From positions 21,829,480 through 21,893,479 of the forward strand of contig NC_087065.1 in the NCBI RefSeq assembly GCF_963678635.1: DNA of 64,000 nt, read 5' to 3'. The position numbers were made by a program, and so were the translations under genes. This DNA comes from Symsagittifera roscoffensis. Taxonomy: Eukaryota > Xenacoelomorpha > Acoela > Convolutidae. Below, in pieces: positions 1-10,500 of the stretch (positions are counted from its first letter, which is position 1; each line of letters starts with the position of its first letter). The notes below the pieces were generated by a model that was not told where the DNA came from, searched no databases, and was given only the letters and a program-made list of their open reading frames with translations.

Positions 1-2010
1 TTTCACAAAATATGAAACTCTCATCCCTGTAGTTGGGTTCTGTCAGGGTACTCTCAGGGTCGCGAATCTTGCCTCCAAATCTCACTTCTCAAATCATTGT
101 AAAATTTTCAAAAACTTAGATTTAAAAAAATAAGATCTCAATCCTGTAGTTGGAAACTGAGGTTACTCTCAGGGGTTGAGACTCTTGCTTCTGAAGATGA
201 CTGCCCAATCCTTGTAGTTTAGACATATGACGTTTTTTGTGATTTTTTCATAAAAAAAATTCAGAAAACGTAAATTTAATTTTTTTTTCAAAATTGGAAA
301 TTCCCATGTCTGTAATGGGAACTGTCAGAGTACTTTCAGGGGTTGCGTATCTTGCCTCCAAATATGACCGCTCCAATCCTCGTAGTTTTCGAGATATGAG
401 GTGTGTTATGATTTCTTTTTTATTTTTCAGAAGACTTGGGTTTTAAAAAATTCAAATGATTTGAAATTCTCAACCTTGTAGTTGGGTACTGTGAGGGTAC
501 TCTCAGGAGTTTTTGTTGCAGTTTTGCGTCCAAATGCGACTGCTCTAATGCTTTTTGTTTCCGAGATGTGACGTTTGTAGTGTTTTTCTTAATTGTTCAA
601 AGAACTGATGTTCGCATCTCTGGCGATGTTTTATCAGGGTACTCTCAGGGGTTGCGAGTTTTTCCTTTAAGTATGACTGCTTAAATCCTTGCAGTTTTTG
701 AGATATGACGTTTTAATGATTTTAAAAAATTCAGAAAACCTAAACTTTTTTCAAAATTTGTGGAATTTCTGACCCTGAAGTTCGGGGATGTCAGAGTACT
801 CTCAGGGGTTGCGAATCTTGCCTCCAATTCTGAGTGCTCAATTTCTTGTAGTTTTCGGGATATGGCACTTCCCTTGGTTTTTCAAAAATAAAATTAGAAA
901 ACTTCAGTTTGAAATTTTTCATATCCTTGGGTTATGTTTGAGTACACTCAAAGGATGCAAATATTATTTCCAATATGTGCCGTTTTTAATGAGTTGTAAT
1001 AAATTTTTGCACCTTTAAGTTATATCGTATATTGCAATGGTGAATGTTTTTTTTCAATTTTGCAATTTTAAATCAGTGTTTATTCCACCGAGTTTGAAGT
1101 TAGCAACCTAATAGTGGGATGCTGTCAGGGCTGGCAATTATGAATTTGTGTTATGATTTCTTTTTAATTTTTCAGAAGACTTGGATTTTAAAAAATTCAA
1201 ATGATATGAAATTCTCAACCTTGTAGTTGGGTACTGTGAGGGTACTCTCAGTACTTTCATGTAGCAGTTTTGCGTCTAAATGCGACTGTTCAAATGCTCT
1301 TAGTTTCCGAGACGTGACGTTTGTTCAGTCCTTTTTTTCAAATGCTCAAAGAACTTCGATATGAAAAATTTCACAAAATTAAAGTTTTTGAAGGGACTAC
1401 CGGGGGTTGCGAATTTCACCTCTAATTGTGACTGCTCAATTCCTTGTAGTTTTCGAGATATGACGGTTTTTGTGATTTTTTCAAAAAGTTTTCAGATAAC
1501 TTAAATTTAAAATTATTTTTCAAAATTTGATATTTCTAACCGTGTAATTGGGGGCTGTTATAGTAGTCTCAGGGGTCACAAGTTCTATCTCCAAGTTTCA
1601 CTTCTCATATCTTTGTAGTTTTCGAGAAACCACGTTTTTTATGGTTTTTCAAAAAATTTTAAGCTAAATTTTAATTTTTTTTTTGTAATTTGAAATTTCC
1701 AACGCTAAAGTTGAGTACTATGAGATTACTCTCAAGAGCTGCAAATCTAGCGTTCAAGTATTGCGACTGCTCAATTGCTTTTGTTTCCGATATGTGACAT
1801 TTTAAATATAATTTTATAATTTATCAAAGAACTATGATATCAAAAATTTTCAGTAAGTTTTATGGTTTTTCAAAGTTTGAATAAAGAGAAACTTGAATAT
1901 ACAAAACATTACAAAATTTGAAATTGCCAACACCGTAATTGGGTGCTGCCAGAGTACACTCAAAGGATGCATATCTTATTTCCAATATATGCCTTTTTTT
2001 TGAATTTTCT
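1..2010. repeat. Degenerate ~155-bp tandem array
   Basis: About 13 diverged copies of a unit of roughly 150-170 bp. Landmarks recur in each: a block like GGGTACTCTCAGGGGTTGCG near 50, 163, 330, 495, 640, 797, 945, 1230, 1390, 1565, 1725 and 1955; then TTGCCTCCAAATATGACTGC; then GTAGTTTTCGAGATATGACG; then an A/T-rich spacer with TTTTTCAAAAAATT. Spacing varies because of indels, so the array is old. No open frame persists through it. The missing 5' exons of SF3A2 were not found here and probably lie to the left. Confidence 0.8.
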
Positions 2011-2204
2011 GAAATTAGAAGCACCGGAGGTGCGTTACGCGCTATTTATTGTGGAAAAATAATGTCCGAATTTTTTTGGAAAACGTTTTTTTTTGTTTCC
2101 TTTTTATTTAATGAAGACAACTGTTGTCGGTTAAGCCTAGTTTATAACTTTCTACGTGTTAATATAATTGTCTTATCCTATTTTTTTGGTTGGTTTTTCA
2201 TCAA

Positions 2205-2262
2205 TGTCGTCGGAACATTCTGTGCTACTTGCACAGCAACCGGCTATCCTTGTTTATCTTTT
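2205..2262 (+). repeat. 3' end of repeat family D
   Basis: This block matches the 3' ends of family D elsewhere in the window (12,770-12,805; 13,305-13,345; 54,415-54,465). It has a short hairpin, TGTGC-TACTT-GCACA, followed by GCAACCGGCTATCCTTGTT. No clear body precedes it, so it is a relic. Confidence 0.6.
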
Positions 2263-2706
2263 TATTTTTTTCCTATGTTTTGAGGTCAATCATATTAATT
2301 AAGCCTCAATGAAACTGCGATCTCATATTTAAAAAAAATAAAAACGAAAATTGTTTTCTAATTTTGAAATCTTCCGACTGAATTAATCTGCGTATATTGC
2401 TTTGACTATGTTTTTGTTTGCTTGCATGGTTTCGACTGCATCATACAAGACTGTCCGGTTGCAGGAGCTTTAAAGTTGTTTTTACTTTTGTTCTTAATAA
2501 CTGAAGCCAAGTCGTGCTAAAATATTACCCAGCTGTTTTGGTTTTTTCAGTGCCAGATCTTGTTGTGGTATCTTCATGGGAAGGGTGATTATCTTTTCAC
2601 CGTTAAATTGATGTTGACTTAAATTGACTAGAACAAATTAAAATATATCATTCATTTTGACTTAAGAAATCGTTTGTTGAGTACTCTACCACTGTTTGTA
2701 ATTTAG

Positions 2707-3660
2707 GAAGCTATCTAGCCCATACACAAGGTAAAAAGCATCAAGCGAATCTTGCTCGTCGAGCTGCGACTGAAGCAAAAGAAGCTGCAATCCAGCCGGC
2801 GCCAGAGAAACCAAGAGTGGACATCAAGAAGTTCGTGAAAATCGGAAGACCAGGATATCGTGTAACAAAACAATTAAACTCAGCAAACAAACAACAAAGT
2901 CTTCTTTTCCAAATTGATTACCCTGAAATTGGTATGTATCATTTTGGTCTGTTATTACATTATAAAATTTAGTTATTTAGAATTGCTTAACTTTTAAGCT
3001 GATGGAATTGTACCGCGTCACAGATTTATGTCGGCATACGAGCAACGCATTGAACCCCCAGACCGAAGATGGCAATATTTACTCTTTGCTGCGGAGCCAT
3101 ACGAAACTATATCATTCAAAGGTATTTAGCGTACTTGAATTTTAAGACTTAAATGCTGCTAGGTTGTTGATGGTTTGTTGTTGAACCAAAATTAATTTGA
3201 GTTAGCTTCCACGTTGAAGGGATTTAGATTAATAGGTTTTTTAACCATTTTCGAAAACAAGAAATTGCTTCGAAAGAAGTTTATTTCTGACTATCGCAAA
3301 TGATGCGCAGCTTCGCCTTTGTTTAATTCGCCTGTTTTAACTGTTTCAGTACCGTCTCGAGAAGTCGAAAAAGGGAGCGACGACAAGTTTTTCACGGTAT
3401 TCAACCCCGAAACAAAAACATTCTTCTTGCAGTTCTCTTTCAAGTTACAAGATAGATCGTTTCCGAAACAACAGCAATCAGGACCTGTGCATGCACCACA
3501 GTTGGGAGGGGGCGATAGGCTTCCAATGTACAGTGGACCTGGTGGACTACCTATGCCCCCTCCTCCTCCGCCTCATTTGGGCCCCTCTCTGACACCTGGT
3601 CCGATGCCGACACCAATTGGAACCCCGATGCTACCTCCTCCCCCACCACCTTCTGTTTAA
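2707..3660 (+). CDS. SF3A2: Splicing factor 3A subunit 2 (SF3A2), 3' exons
   Basis: SF3A2 is a U2 snRNP SF3a subunit that helps U2 engage the branch site in the nucleus. Three exons are visible: 2707-2931, 2999-3121 and 3350-3660, with phase-1 junctions and GT-AG introns of 67 and 228 bp. The first begins inside the matrin-type zinc-finger block (SYLAHTQGKKHQANLARR). It is followed by VKIGRPGYRVTKQ, LLFQIDYPEI, RHRFMSAYEQRIEPPDRRWQ and AEPYETISFK, all near-identical to animal SF3A2. The C-terminus is a proline- and methionine-rich tail ending in a run of eight residues, PPPPPPSV. It is far shorter than the long proline-rich repeat tail of the human protein. About 219 codons are present. The N-terminal exon(s), including the first zinc-finger cysteines, are not seen. 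The second intron carries a short repeat tail relic near 3,303-3,330. Confidence 0.95.
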
Positions 3661-4123
3661 TTTGTTTTGAGAATGCTGTTTTTGTCTTGTCTTGTTTTGT
3701 TAAAAAATATATTTTAAAACAATTAGTTTTGAGCAGCAATTAACATCTAAGTAGTCATATTTCATAATCCGATAAAGCATTTAGTAGAGAAGTTTTCAAT
3801 TGCTAGTAAGGCCTCGCTAAAAAATTTTCATTTGGATTCCCTGATTTGGTGTCGATCTGTCATAAAATACAAACCAGATTGCTTGCATATAAGAACAAGT
3901 CCCTAAATGTTTGACCGCCCTAGAAATTCGATGAAAAAGTTTTTGTTTAAAACAATTGATAAAAAATGAAGAAAAAGTTTTTAAAATCCATCCTTTCGTT
4001 ATGCACAGTACAAATAGTTAATTTAGCGTCTCGTACTGTACAAAAGGGGCTAAATAATTTTACGAGCGCAATCGGTCCTCGAGTCAGGAAGATTTTAGGT
4101 CAATCGAAGATTTTAGGTACGCA
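3661..4123. other. Intergenic spacer SF3A2 to TIM21-like gene
   Basis: Only 463 bp separate the SF3A2 stop from the next ATG. The spacer is AT-rich. It must hold the SF3A2 3' end and the promoter of the downstream gene, but I see no clear polyadenylation signal, TATA box or repeat in it. Confidence 0.5.
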
Positions 4124-4780
4124 ATGGATCGGATAGTTGTGATTCGTTTAACTTCACTTATTTCTCGCAACAAATTGAGTTATCGATTAATTCTATGTAG
4201 AGGCTGTTACAATGAAATGATGAAATCTCGTTTTGCGCCGAAAAATTATGACCCTTCAAAAATGAGCAAAGCTGAGTTTTGGAGAGAACACGAGAAAAAC
4301 AGGTTGCAGCGCCATAATGTAGCAAGAAACGAATTCATTACCGAAAAGCATGGTTTTATGCTCATTTACGCTATAATTGGCGTATCTGCTCTGTTTTCAA
4401 TGTACTATTTCATATCGGATTTTTCGTTTGGCGACAAATCAGCTCTTCATTTCAAAGCAGCAAAGCGAATTGTTTATCAAAGTCCGATTGCTAAAAATGT
4501 TCTTGGGGAAGAGTTGTTTTGTTTTGGTGTCTATGGAAAAAGAAAGAGGAATCCGTACTATAAAATGCACCCATTGGACGCAACAGGTTCAAAGAAAATG
4601 TTAGAAATGAGATTTCACGCCGTGGGAGAAAAGGCGAGTGGACAAATTTATGCTGAAGCTTTGTGTGAAGGAATGGGAAATACATTGAACTTCCAAGCAG
4701 TTCGCCTGTGCACAAAAGAAGGCGAAGTTTGGGATTTGAAGAAGCCAACCAAAGTGCGAGATTTAACAAGACTTTATTGA
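4124..4780 (+). CDS. TIMM21: TIM21-like mitochondrial inner-membrane protein
   Basis: A single 218-codon open frame. The N-terminus is basic and free of acidic residues after Asp2 for about 30 residues, which fits a mitochondrial presequence. A helix-rich charged stretch (about 45-70) precedes one membrane segment (about 77-98, HGFMLIYAIIGVSALFSMYY). The rest is a soluble domain facing the intermembrane space. Its pattern (Ala-rich helix, SPIAKNVLGEEL, a basic RRN-type turn, MRFHAVGEKASGQIYAEAL) follows TIM21: helix, LG-x-x-hydrophobic, then a strand with F-x-V-x-G-x-x-G-x-hydrophobic-YAE. TIM21 docks TOM to TIM23 and shuttles respiratory-chain subunits. The frame has no introns while its neighbours do, so a retrocopy origin is possible, though it is intact. 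The fold is shared with COA1, so family assignment is good but not certain. Start choice: first ATG after in-frame stops. Confidence 0.72.
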   Translation: MDRIVVIRLTSLISRNKLSYRLILCRGCYNEMMKSRFAPKNYDPSKMSKAEFWREHEKNRLQRHNVARNEFITEKHGFMLIYAIIGVSALFSMYYFISDFSFGDKSALHFKAAKRIVYQSPIAKNVLGEELFCFGVYGKRKRNPYYKMHPLDATGSKKMLEMRFHAVGEKASGQIYAEALCEGMGNTLNFQAVRLCTKEGEVWDLKKPTKVRDLTRLY

Positions 4781-6080
4781 AGTATTTACTGAATATGACT
4801 TAAGAATATAAATTTGAAGCCAAGAAACTTTCGCATCATTATATGGGCCTTACCGTTCTTGTTAATGAAGCAGAGTCGGCTGTGGTACCACAAACAAAAT
4901 TTTCACATGGGGACAAGTTTATTTAGTAAAGCTTTTTCAGTTGTGACTGGGACGATTTAGTCCATTAAGAATATCATAGAAAGATGTCGATTGTCTACAG
5001 TTATCACTTGATCCGAGTTGTATATCGCTGGTTGTTCTAACTTTGAAAATGAGGAAAAACATTAATTTTTGCTTTCATGTTTTCCACAAAAATCAGGTGC
5101 CGCAAATAATCATCGCAATGGATCGAGGAGTATATCATCGTCAAATCCTTTTAATTGGTGGTTCAAACGATTTTTAAAAATTCCAAAAAGGCTCCAAAAT
5201 TCAGTATTGAAAAAAAAAACCTGTTAAGAGTAATGAAAGTAGTTTTTTTTTCAGTAAAAAGTCAAAAAATATCGATGCACTTAGTATTAATGCCTTTTTT
5301 GAGTTCAATTGAAATTCATCAGCTGAAAGTGACGTAAATAACACTCAATTCAAATACAAACGTGGAAATGGCGCGAAAAAATGTTAACGATTTCTAGTTT
5401 CGAAAGTGGAATTACTTTTTTCTAATCTTCAATTGGCTATGTTTTGAAATTTTAGATGTTTGGTCTAATTTTGTGTCTAATTTCGAGTGAAAATTTCAAG
5501 CAAAGAAATATTTATTTTTTTTCAAGAAAATTTAGTTTTTCACGCGTCATATAGCGCTTCCTTGGCAATGAAAAGTTTTTAAAAACAATATTCAGCAAAA
5601 AAGAACGTTGTGCAGAATATTGTCATAAAAACCTTTTCAGTCGTAAATTTCTTTCGTAACGTAACAATAATTAAATTGTAATTAAGATTAATGAACGTAG
5701 TGAGTACTCTAATATAGGTCTTGGTGATTTTTGATTGTTTTTTTTTCAGGAAAAAGTCTATAAATTTGTTCACGCTCAATTTTGATTTTGATTTTTCGCG
5801 GTTTGATTTGTGATTTCTCAACTGCAGTGCATTTTCATTGTTAAAAGGAAAGCAATTCTACTATCGAACTGCAAAAGTGTAAAGTTCACGAAAAAGGTGA
5901 TTGACTTCTGATTTCGAAAATGGAAATTATTTATCAGATCTCCCAGCTTCAATAGTTCTCTAATAGTTGATTTACACTCATCGCTCAATTTTTGAAATGG
6001 TTTACATATTTCGTTTCTTTGCAGCTATATGGTGTATATAGCGTATGCTTTTCTGAAAGTAATTTTTTAAGCGGATATTA

Positions 6081-6160
6081 ATACCCTTCGATAATCAAGG
6101 GTATGCAATTGGGTACTAGTCTTTTTTCCTGGCAAATAAACTTGTTCTCAGAATAATCAA
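6081..6160 (+). repeat. Family H hairpin block, copy 1
   Basis: TACCCTT-cgataatc-AAGGGTA hairpin, then TGCAATTGGGTACTAG, a T-run and AACTTGTTC. The same order occurs at 31,175-31,250 and 41,610-41,695 with a different stem sequence that still pairs. Confidence 0.6.
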
Positions 6161-7084
6161 TATTAGAAATGGTAAATTTAGGCTAAGATCATAATGAACT
6201 CATTTTTCAAAATGTGAAATATTCCGTTGCAAACAAATTTTTGTCCTATTGTTTCTCTGCTTATGTTTTGTCGGCTTAGTTGCCACGTCGTAGAATTTTT
6301 TGCTGTACGCAATTTATACTGTAGTCGCTTTCAGTGTGTTGATTTATTTCTGCTGTTTGTAATTTTATTACTCTTGAATTGTATGATATCTTTTTTTTGT
6401 TTTCGATTTTGCTTTTATTTTGATCTTAGTTTGTAGCAAACGTTCCTGTTGGCATTTATAGCCAATTGATCCTGTAGAAGGCGCAGATGTAAGATTTTCA
6501 AAAGTTCTTGAACATTTTGTCGACCTTTTTTTAGGTCGACCAAATTGATTTTCCGAGCATTCCCAGATTACTATAAATATTCTATTTTGACCGCAGAGAA
6601 ATTTTTGAAAAAACGGGCGTTTGGGCACTTTGGAAAATTTTGACCAAAAACTTGCATTTTTTCGGCACGCGCTCCCGTTCAAAATTGCGCTCCCATTCGC
6701 GTTTTGAAAAGTTTTAGGATTGGTCGGCCAAAACATACCAGACGCGGGACCCTTTAGTTGGTGAGAGGGTCAAATCTGTCCTGTAGCATATGCAGGTTTT
6801 GGTTGCAAGATTTAAGGAAAGTTTTCGTGTACGTTTAGAAACTTTTGGAACTCGATATTTTTTTAACAAAATTTTCTTTTCTGAGCGTTTTGATCTATTG
6901 CTTCAAAGAAATGAATGCAATTTGTGTAACCGAAATCCTTCTTATCTTTTAGGTAATTGGTTTTTATAATAATTGCAATAATATTTTTCGAATTTTTTAG
7001 CCTGCGATTTTCAACAATTCATTCAAGTTTTTCACTTTTCATTTGAGACACATTATCTTTTGATTATGGCATTTTATTTTGTAT

Positions 7085-7125
7085 CGCAGGTGGTGCGAAG
7101 CTCAGCTTTGTCTCTGTGTTTTAAG
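7085..7125 (+). repeat. 3' tail relic of the A/B element superfamily
   Basis: A GCGAAGCTCAGCTTTG hairpin-like motif followed by TCTCTGTGTTT matches the 3' tail shared by families A and B. The body upstream resembles 36,900-37,130, suggesting a third, older family with the same tail. Confidence 0.45.
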
Positions 7126-7583
7126 TTTTGTGCGGATTCGTTTAGACGCTGTTTTGAAAGTTGATATGATTCATGCTTTGTCGAGTCAATGGCAGAAGTC
7201 CTAGTCGGCAGCCAATCGACTGTTTTTTTTTGCACGAAAATTGGGACGGCACACAGGATCTAGGCCATTTTTTTGCTGATTGCCTGCTCTCCATTTATGA
7301 TTCTCGGCTGGTCAATATTTGTTCACCAACATTGTCTCGTCCGAGATTCGACCCGTATTCATTAGTGTTCAGCTGTCTTATCTCCTGCGCTTTAAGCGCT
7401 GATAGGAAAAATTGTATATTGACCGTTTCTGACTCTTGGCAGCACCATCAGAAGCAAGATTGATAGTTTTTTTCAGTTGACATGTGCATCATTTTTGCCG
7501 CCATGTTCGATCCCCAGGTTTGATTGTCGGATTGTTCCGATCGATCGGAGGTTGTGGGAGAGCAAAGAAAAGAGGCGGGAGAG

Positions 7584-10500
7584 ATGTTGTTCTTCTTTGT
7601 TCAGTCGGTGGTGTTTGAGCTGAAGAGTCTGTTCTACACGAGTTACTACACCTACTACAACCCAGCCGACTGCTTCCTAGACCCCTTCTTCAACTTCTTC
7701 GGACGCATCATAGGCGCACTCGGATATGTGAGTGTGGGGAGTTAATGGAATGGGTAATAAAATATGGGGAGTATTGTGGGTACAGGTGTAAAGGAGGTGT
7801 ACCTGAAAGGAGGTGTTATGGTCCTGAATCTGTATATCATCATATGGCTTTTCTACGTGTCATAGATGTAACCATAACAATGGTGGCCAGTCAATAAGCA
7901 GAATGGGTCGAGCAGAAAAACAGAAAAATATCAACTTCTATAAGGTAATCGGTAAAATAATTATCAGAAATGTCAATAATAGCAAAGCAACGAACATTTT
8001 ATGCATAATTTGAGCAATTTAATCAAGAATTTTTAAAAAAAGTCTAATAAAAAACTTAATGAAATTAGTCAATTCATGCATAATTTATTCGTTTTCTTGG
8101 TATTTTTTAACGATTATAATAATTTTTTTTATCAATTAGCCCATATAAACCAATTTAAGTCAATATTTTTCTGTTTTTCTGCTCTTGGACCCATTCTGCA
8201 CTTGGACCATTCTGCTTATTGCTCCGCCTCCCAGCACAATTGATCCAAGATGTAAAAATGACGCACAACATGGGCGGAATTGATGCTTGTACTTCGTTTT
8301 GTTGAGTCATTTAACCTTGACTCTACCAAATTAATATTTACCGTATCCTAGAAAAGATATATATCGTTGAATTTTCTTAGTTTTGTCGGGTTTATTAAAA
8401 ATGGGTGCTAAGTAAAAAGGACAAGACATTAAGCGGACAAATGCAGTTACAACATGTAAGTTAAACTGTTGGAATTTTCTGAAATAGAATTGGAGAATTT
8501 GTGTGCAGCGCAGTCTTAAAGTCCCACCAAATATAACTATCATAAAATCGAAGAGGAAACTATGACGAGACAGAAATTGACCGAGCGGTTAAAAATTCAC
8601 AACTGTTCGCGCGTCACGCCGAATTAAATTCCGACAACACAAAGAAGTGTTGATTTAAAGCGAGCTTAATTGAAACTCGAAATAATGCCTGTAATTTTGT
8701 GTGATTTCGACCGCTATTTCAAATAAAATATGCAATTCGAATAGCGCTTATGTGCTTTTGATCAATGTGAACTACGTTAGTAGTTGCATTCTATTGCACT
8801 TAACGTATAAATGCCTGTCAATACACAGCGTTGAACGCTTAAAAGAACAATGCCATTAAGTATTGGCCGTTTTCTGACATATTTTTTCTTTTGTCTTTAT
8901 GTATCTTTATGCATTCTGTAGTTTGTGGAGATAAGTGAGCATTTCGGAGCAACTTAAAGGCTAGAGCCTGAACTGCTCCGAGGAAGGTCTGGGATACTTA
9001 GCATGCAATCCGAGAAGGATTTACCTGTAAGCGGTGGGGTGTAAATAGAGACGACCCTGCAACTGCCATGAATGACACATGAGGACTTTCAGTTTAGGTC
9101 TGATGTCTTGGCTGAGGGTTAGGTTGGAAGGTGCGCCTAGCTGGAGTGTTAAGTCGGATGTGCTCGGTGTTATCGACGGTAACACAACGCGATCCAGACT
9201 ACTCTGTCTCCACATAAAAATAATTTTCGCCTTGGTTTTTTAAAAATTGGTTTTTTAAAAGGAAGGTCTGGGATACTTAGCATGCAATCCGAGAAGGATT
9301 TACCTGTAAGCGGTGGGGTGTAAATAGAGACGACCCTGCCACTGCCATGAATGACACATGAGGACTTTCAGTTTAGGTCTGATGTCTTGGCTGAGGGTTA
9401 GGTTGGAAGGTGCGCCTAGCTGGAGTGTTAAGTCGGATGTGCTCGGTGTTATCGACGGTAACACAACGCGATCCAGACTACTCTGTCTCCACATAAAAAT
9501 AATTTTCGCCTTGGTTTTTTAAAAATTTTTCAATTCATCTAGTCGTTATTTCACGTCTTTTTTCGATGCATCATTTCGCCTGTGTTCAAAATTACTGTTT
9601 GATTTATTGCTGCAGCATAGATCACGAAAGGCCAAACATTGTTAGTAGGTAAATATCTAGGATCTCTCTAACTAGCACAAAGGTGAAGTTAGATAAATAA
9701 ATCAAAGGTTAAGCATATCCCCCTTGAAGCATATCCCTTTGAAATAAATAAATCAACGGTTAAGCATATCAGAATTTGATACTTAGTAACGAATATCCCC
9801 CCTTTTGCCAAAGGGGATATAGTTCAAGAGATTCCAATTTTGTAACAATTGATTACTCTTAATTTTTCGGTCAAGCTTATTTGATTTAGCCTCGTTTCTG
9901 CAGTTCGAACTTGTTCTCAGCTTTTCTTAGATTAAAGATTCGAAGATATGTCGGCTCTAAACAAAGGAAGTCCAATGTTCGTTTATGTCGACATTAAAAA
10001 ACAATATTATAACATGACTTATGTATGTTAAATGTGTACTGCAGGCCTTTGTGCTGGTTGGAGTGAGCATCCTCTCCTTCGAGATATGTCTGCACTATGT
10101 CATCTACCTCCCTCTCGTCCTCCGCACCCTGGATCCCTTCCAGATCCTGTTCCACATCATAGTCGGACACTGGATTCTGGCCAATGTCTCCTTCAACTAC
10201 TTCAAGTGTTTGACCACGAATCCAGGCTCACCGCCGAATGACTCAAGGGCAGCCAAGCAGATCATTGGAGTGTGCAAACGATGCATAGGTATGCCAAATT
10301 CGTGTTAGATTTGTGTAATATTTATACTGGGAGGCTTTGGTAGATTTATTTTATTTTGAAAAGATATGCAATATTTGGAATCCTCTGAATAACATCCTCT
10401 GCGTTACGTCATTGTTCTATAACCACATTTTCAAAAATAGTAGCATGAAAAAACGATCAATTGGAATCCAGAGCCCCCCCCCCCCCCGCCTTAGAGTCCA

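Larger units (their letters stand above)
4781..7583. other. Intergenic region with repeat relics
   Basis: No coding exon recognised. It holds a family D 5' fragment (about 5,040-5,180), a family C copy (about 5,690-5,990), a family H hairpin block (6,081-6,160), a family I block in reverse orientation (about 6,600-6,740, matching 41,980-42,100) and a repeat tail relic with GCGAAGCTCAGC and CTCTGTGT (about 7,090-7,125). The ZDHHC16 promoter and 5' UTR must lie near its right end. Confidence 0.5.

Noticed and set aside
1939-2283. A 114-codon frame without ATG
   Set aside because: Starts at TTG in the degenerate 155-bp array and ends in a family D tail. Low-complexity Phe/Leu-rich translation.
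8924-9214. RNase MRP RNA
   Set aside because: Region I (GGAAGGTCTG) and region V (CAGACTACTC) match RNase P, not the GAAAGTCC-type MRP region I.
9021-9494. Two 64-residue minus-strand frames (MWRQSSLDRVVL...)
   Set aside because: They are antisense to the RNase P RNA and its duplicate. Their similarity reflects the tandem copy, not protein coding.
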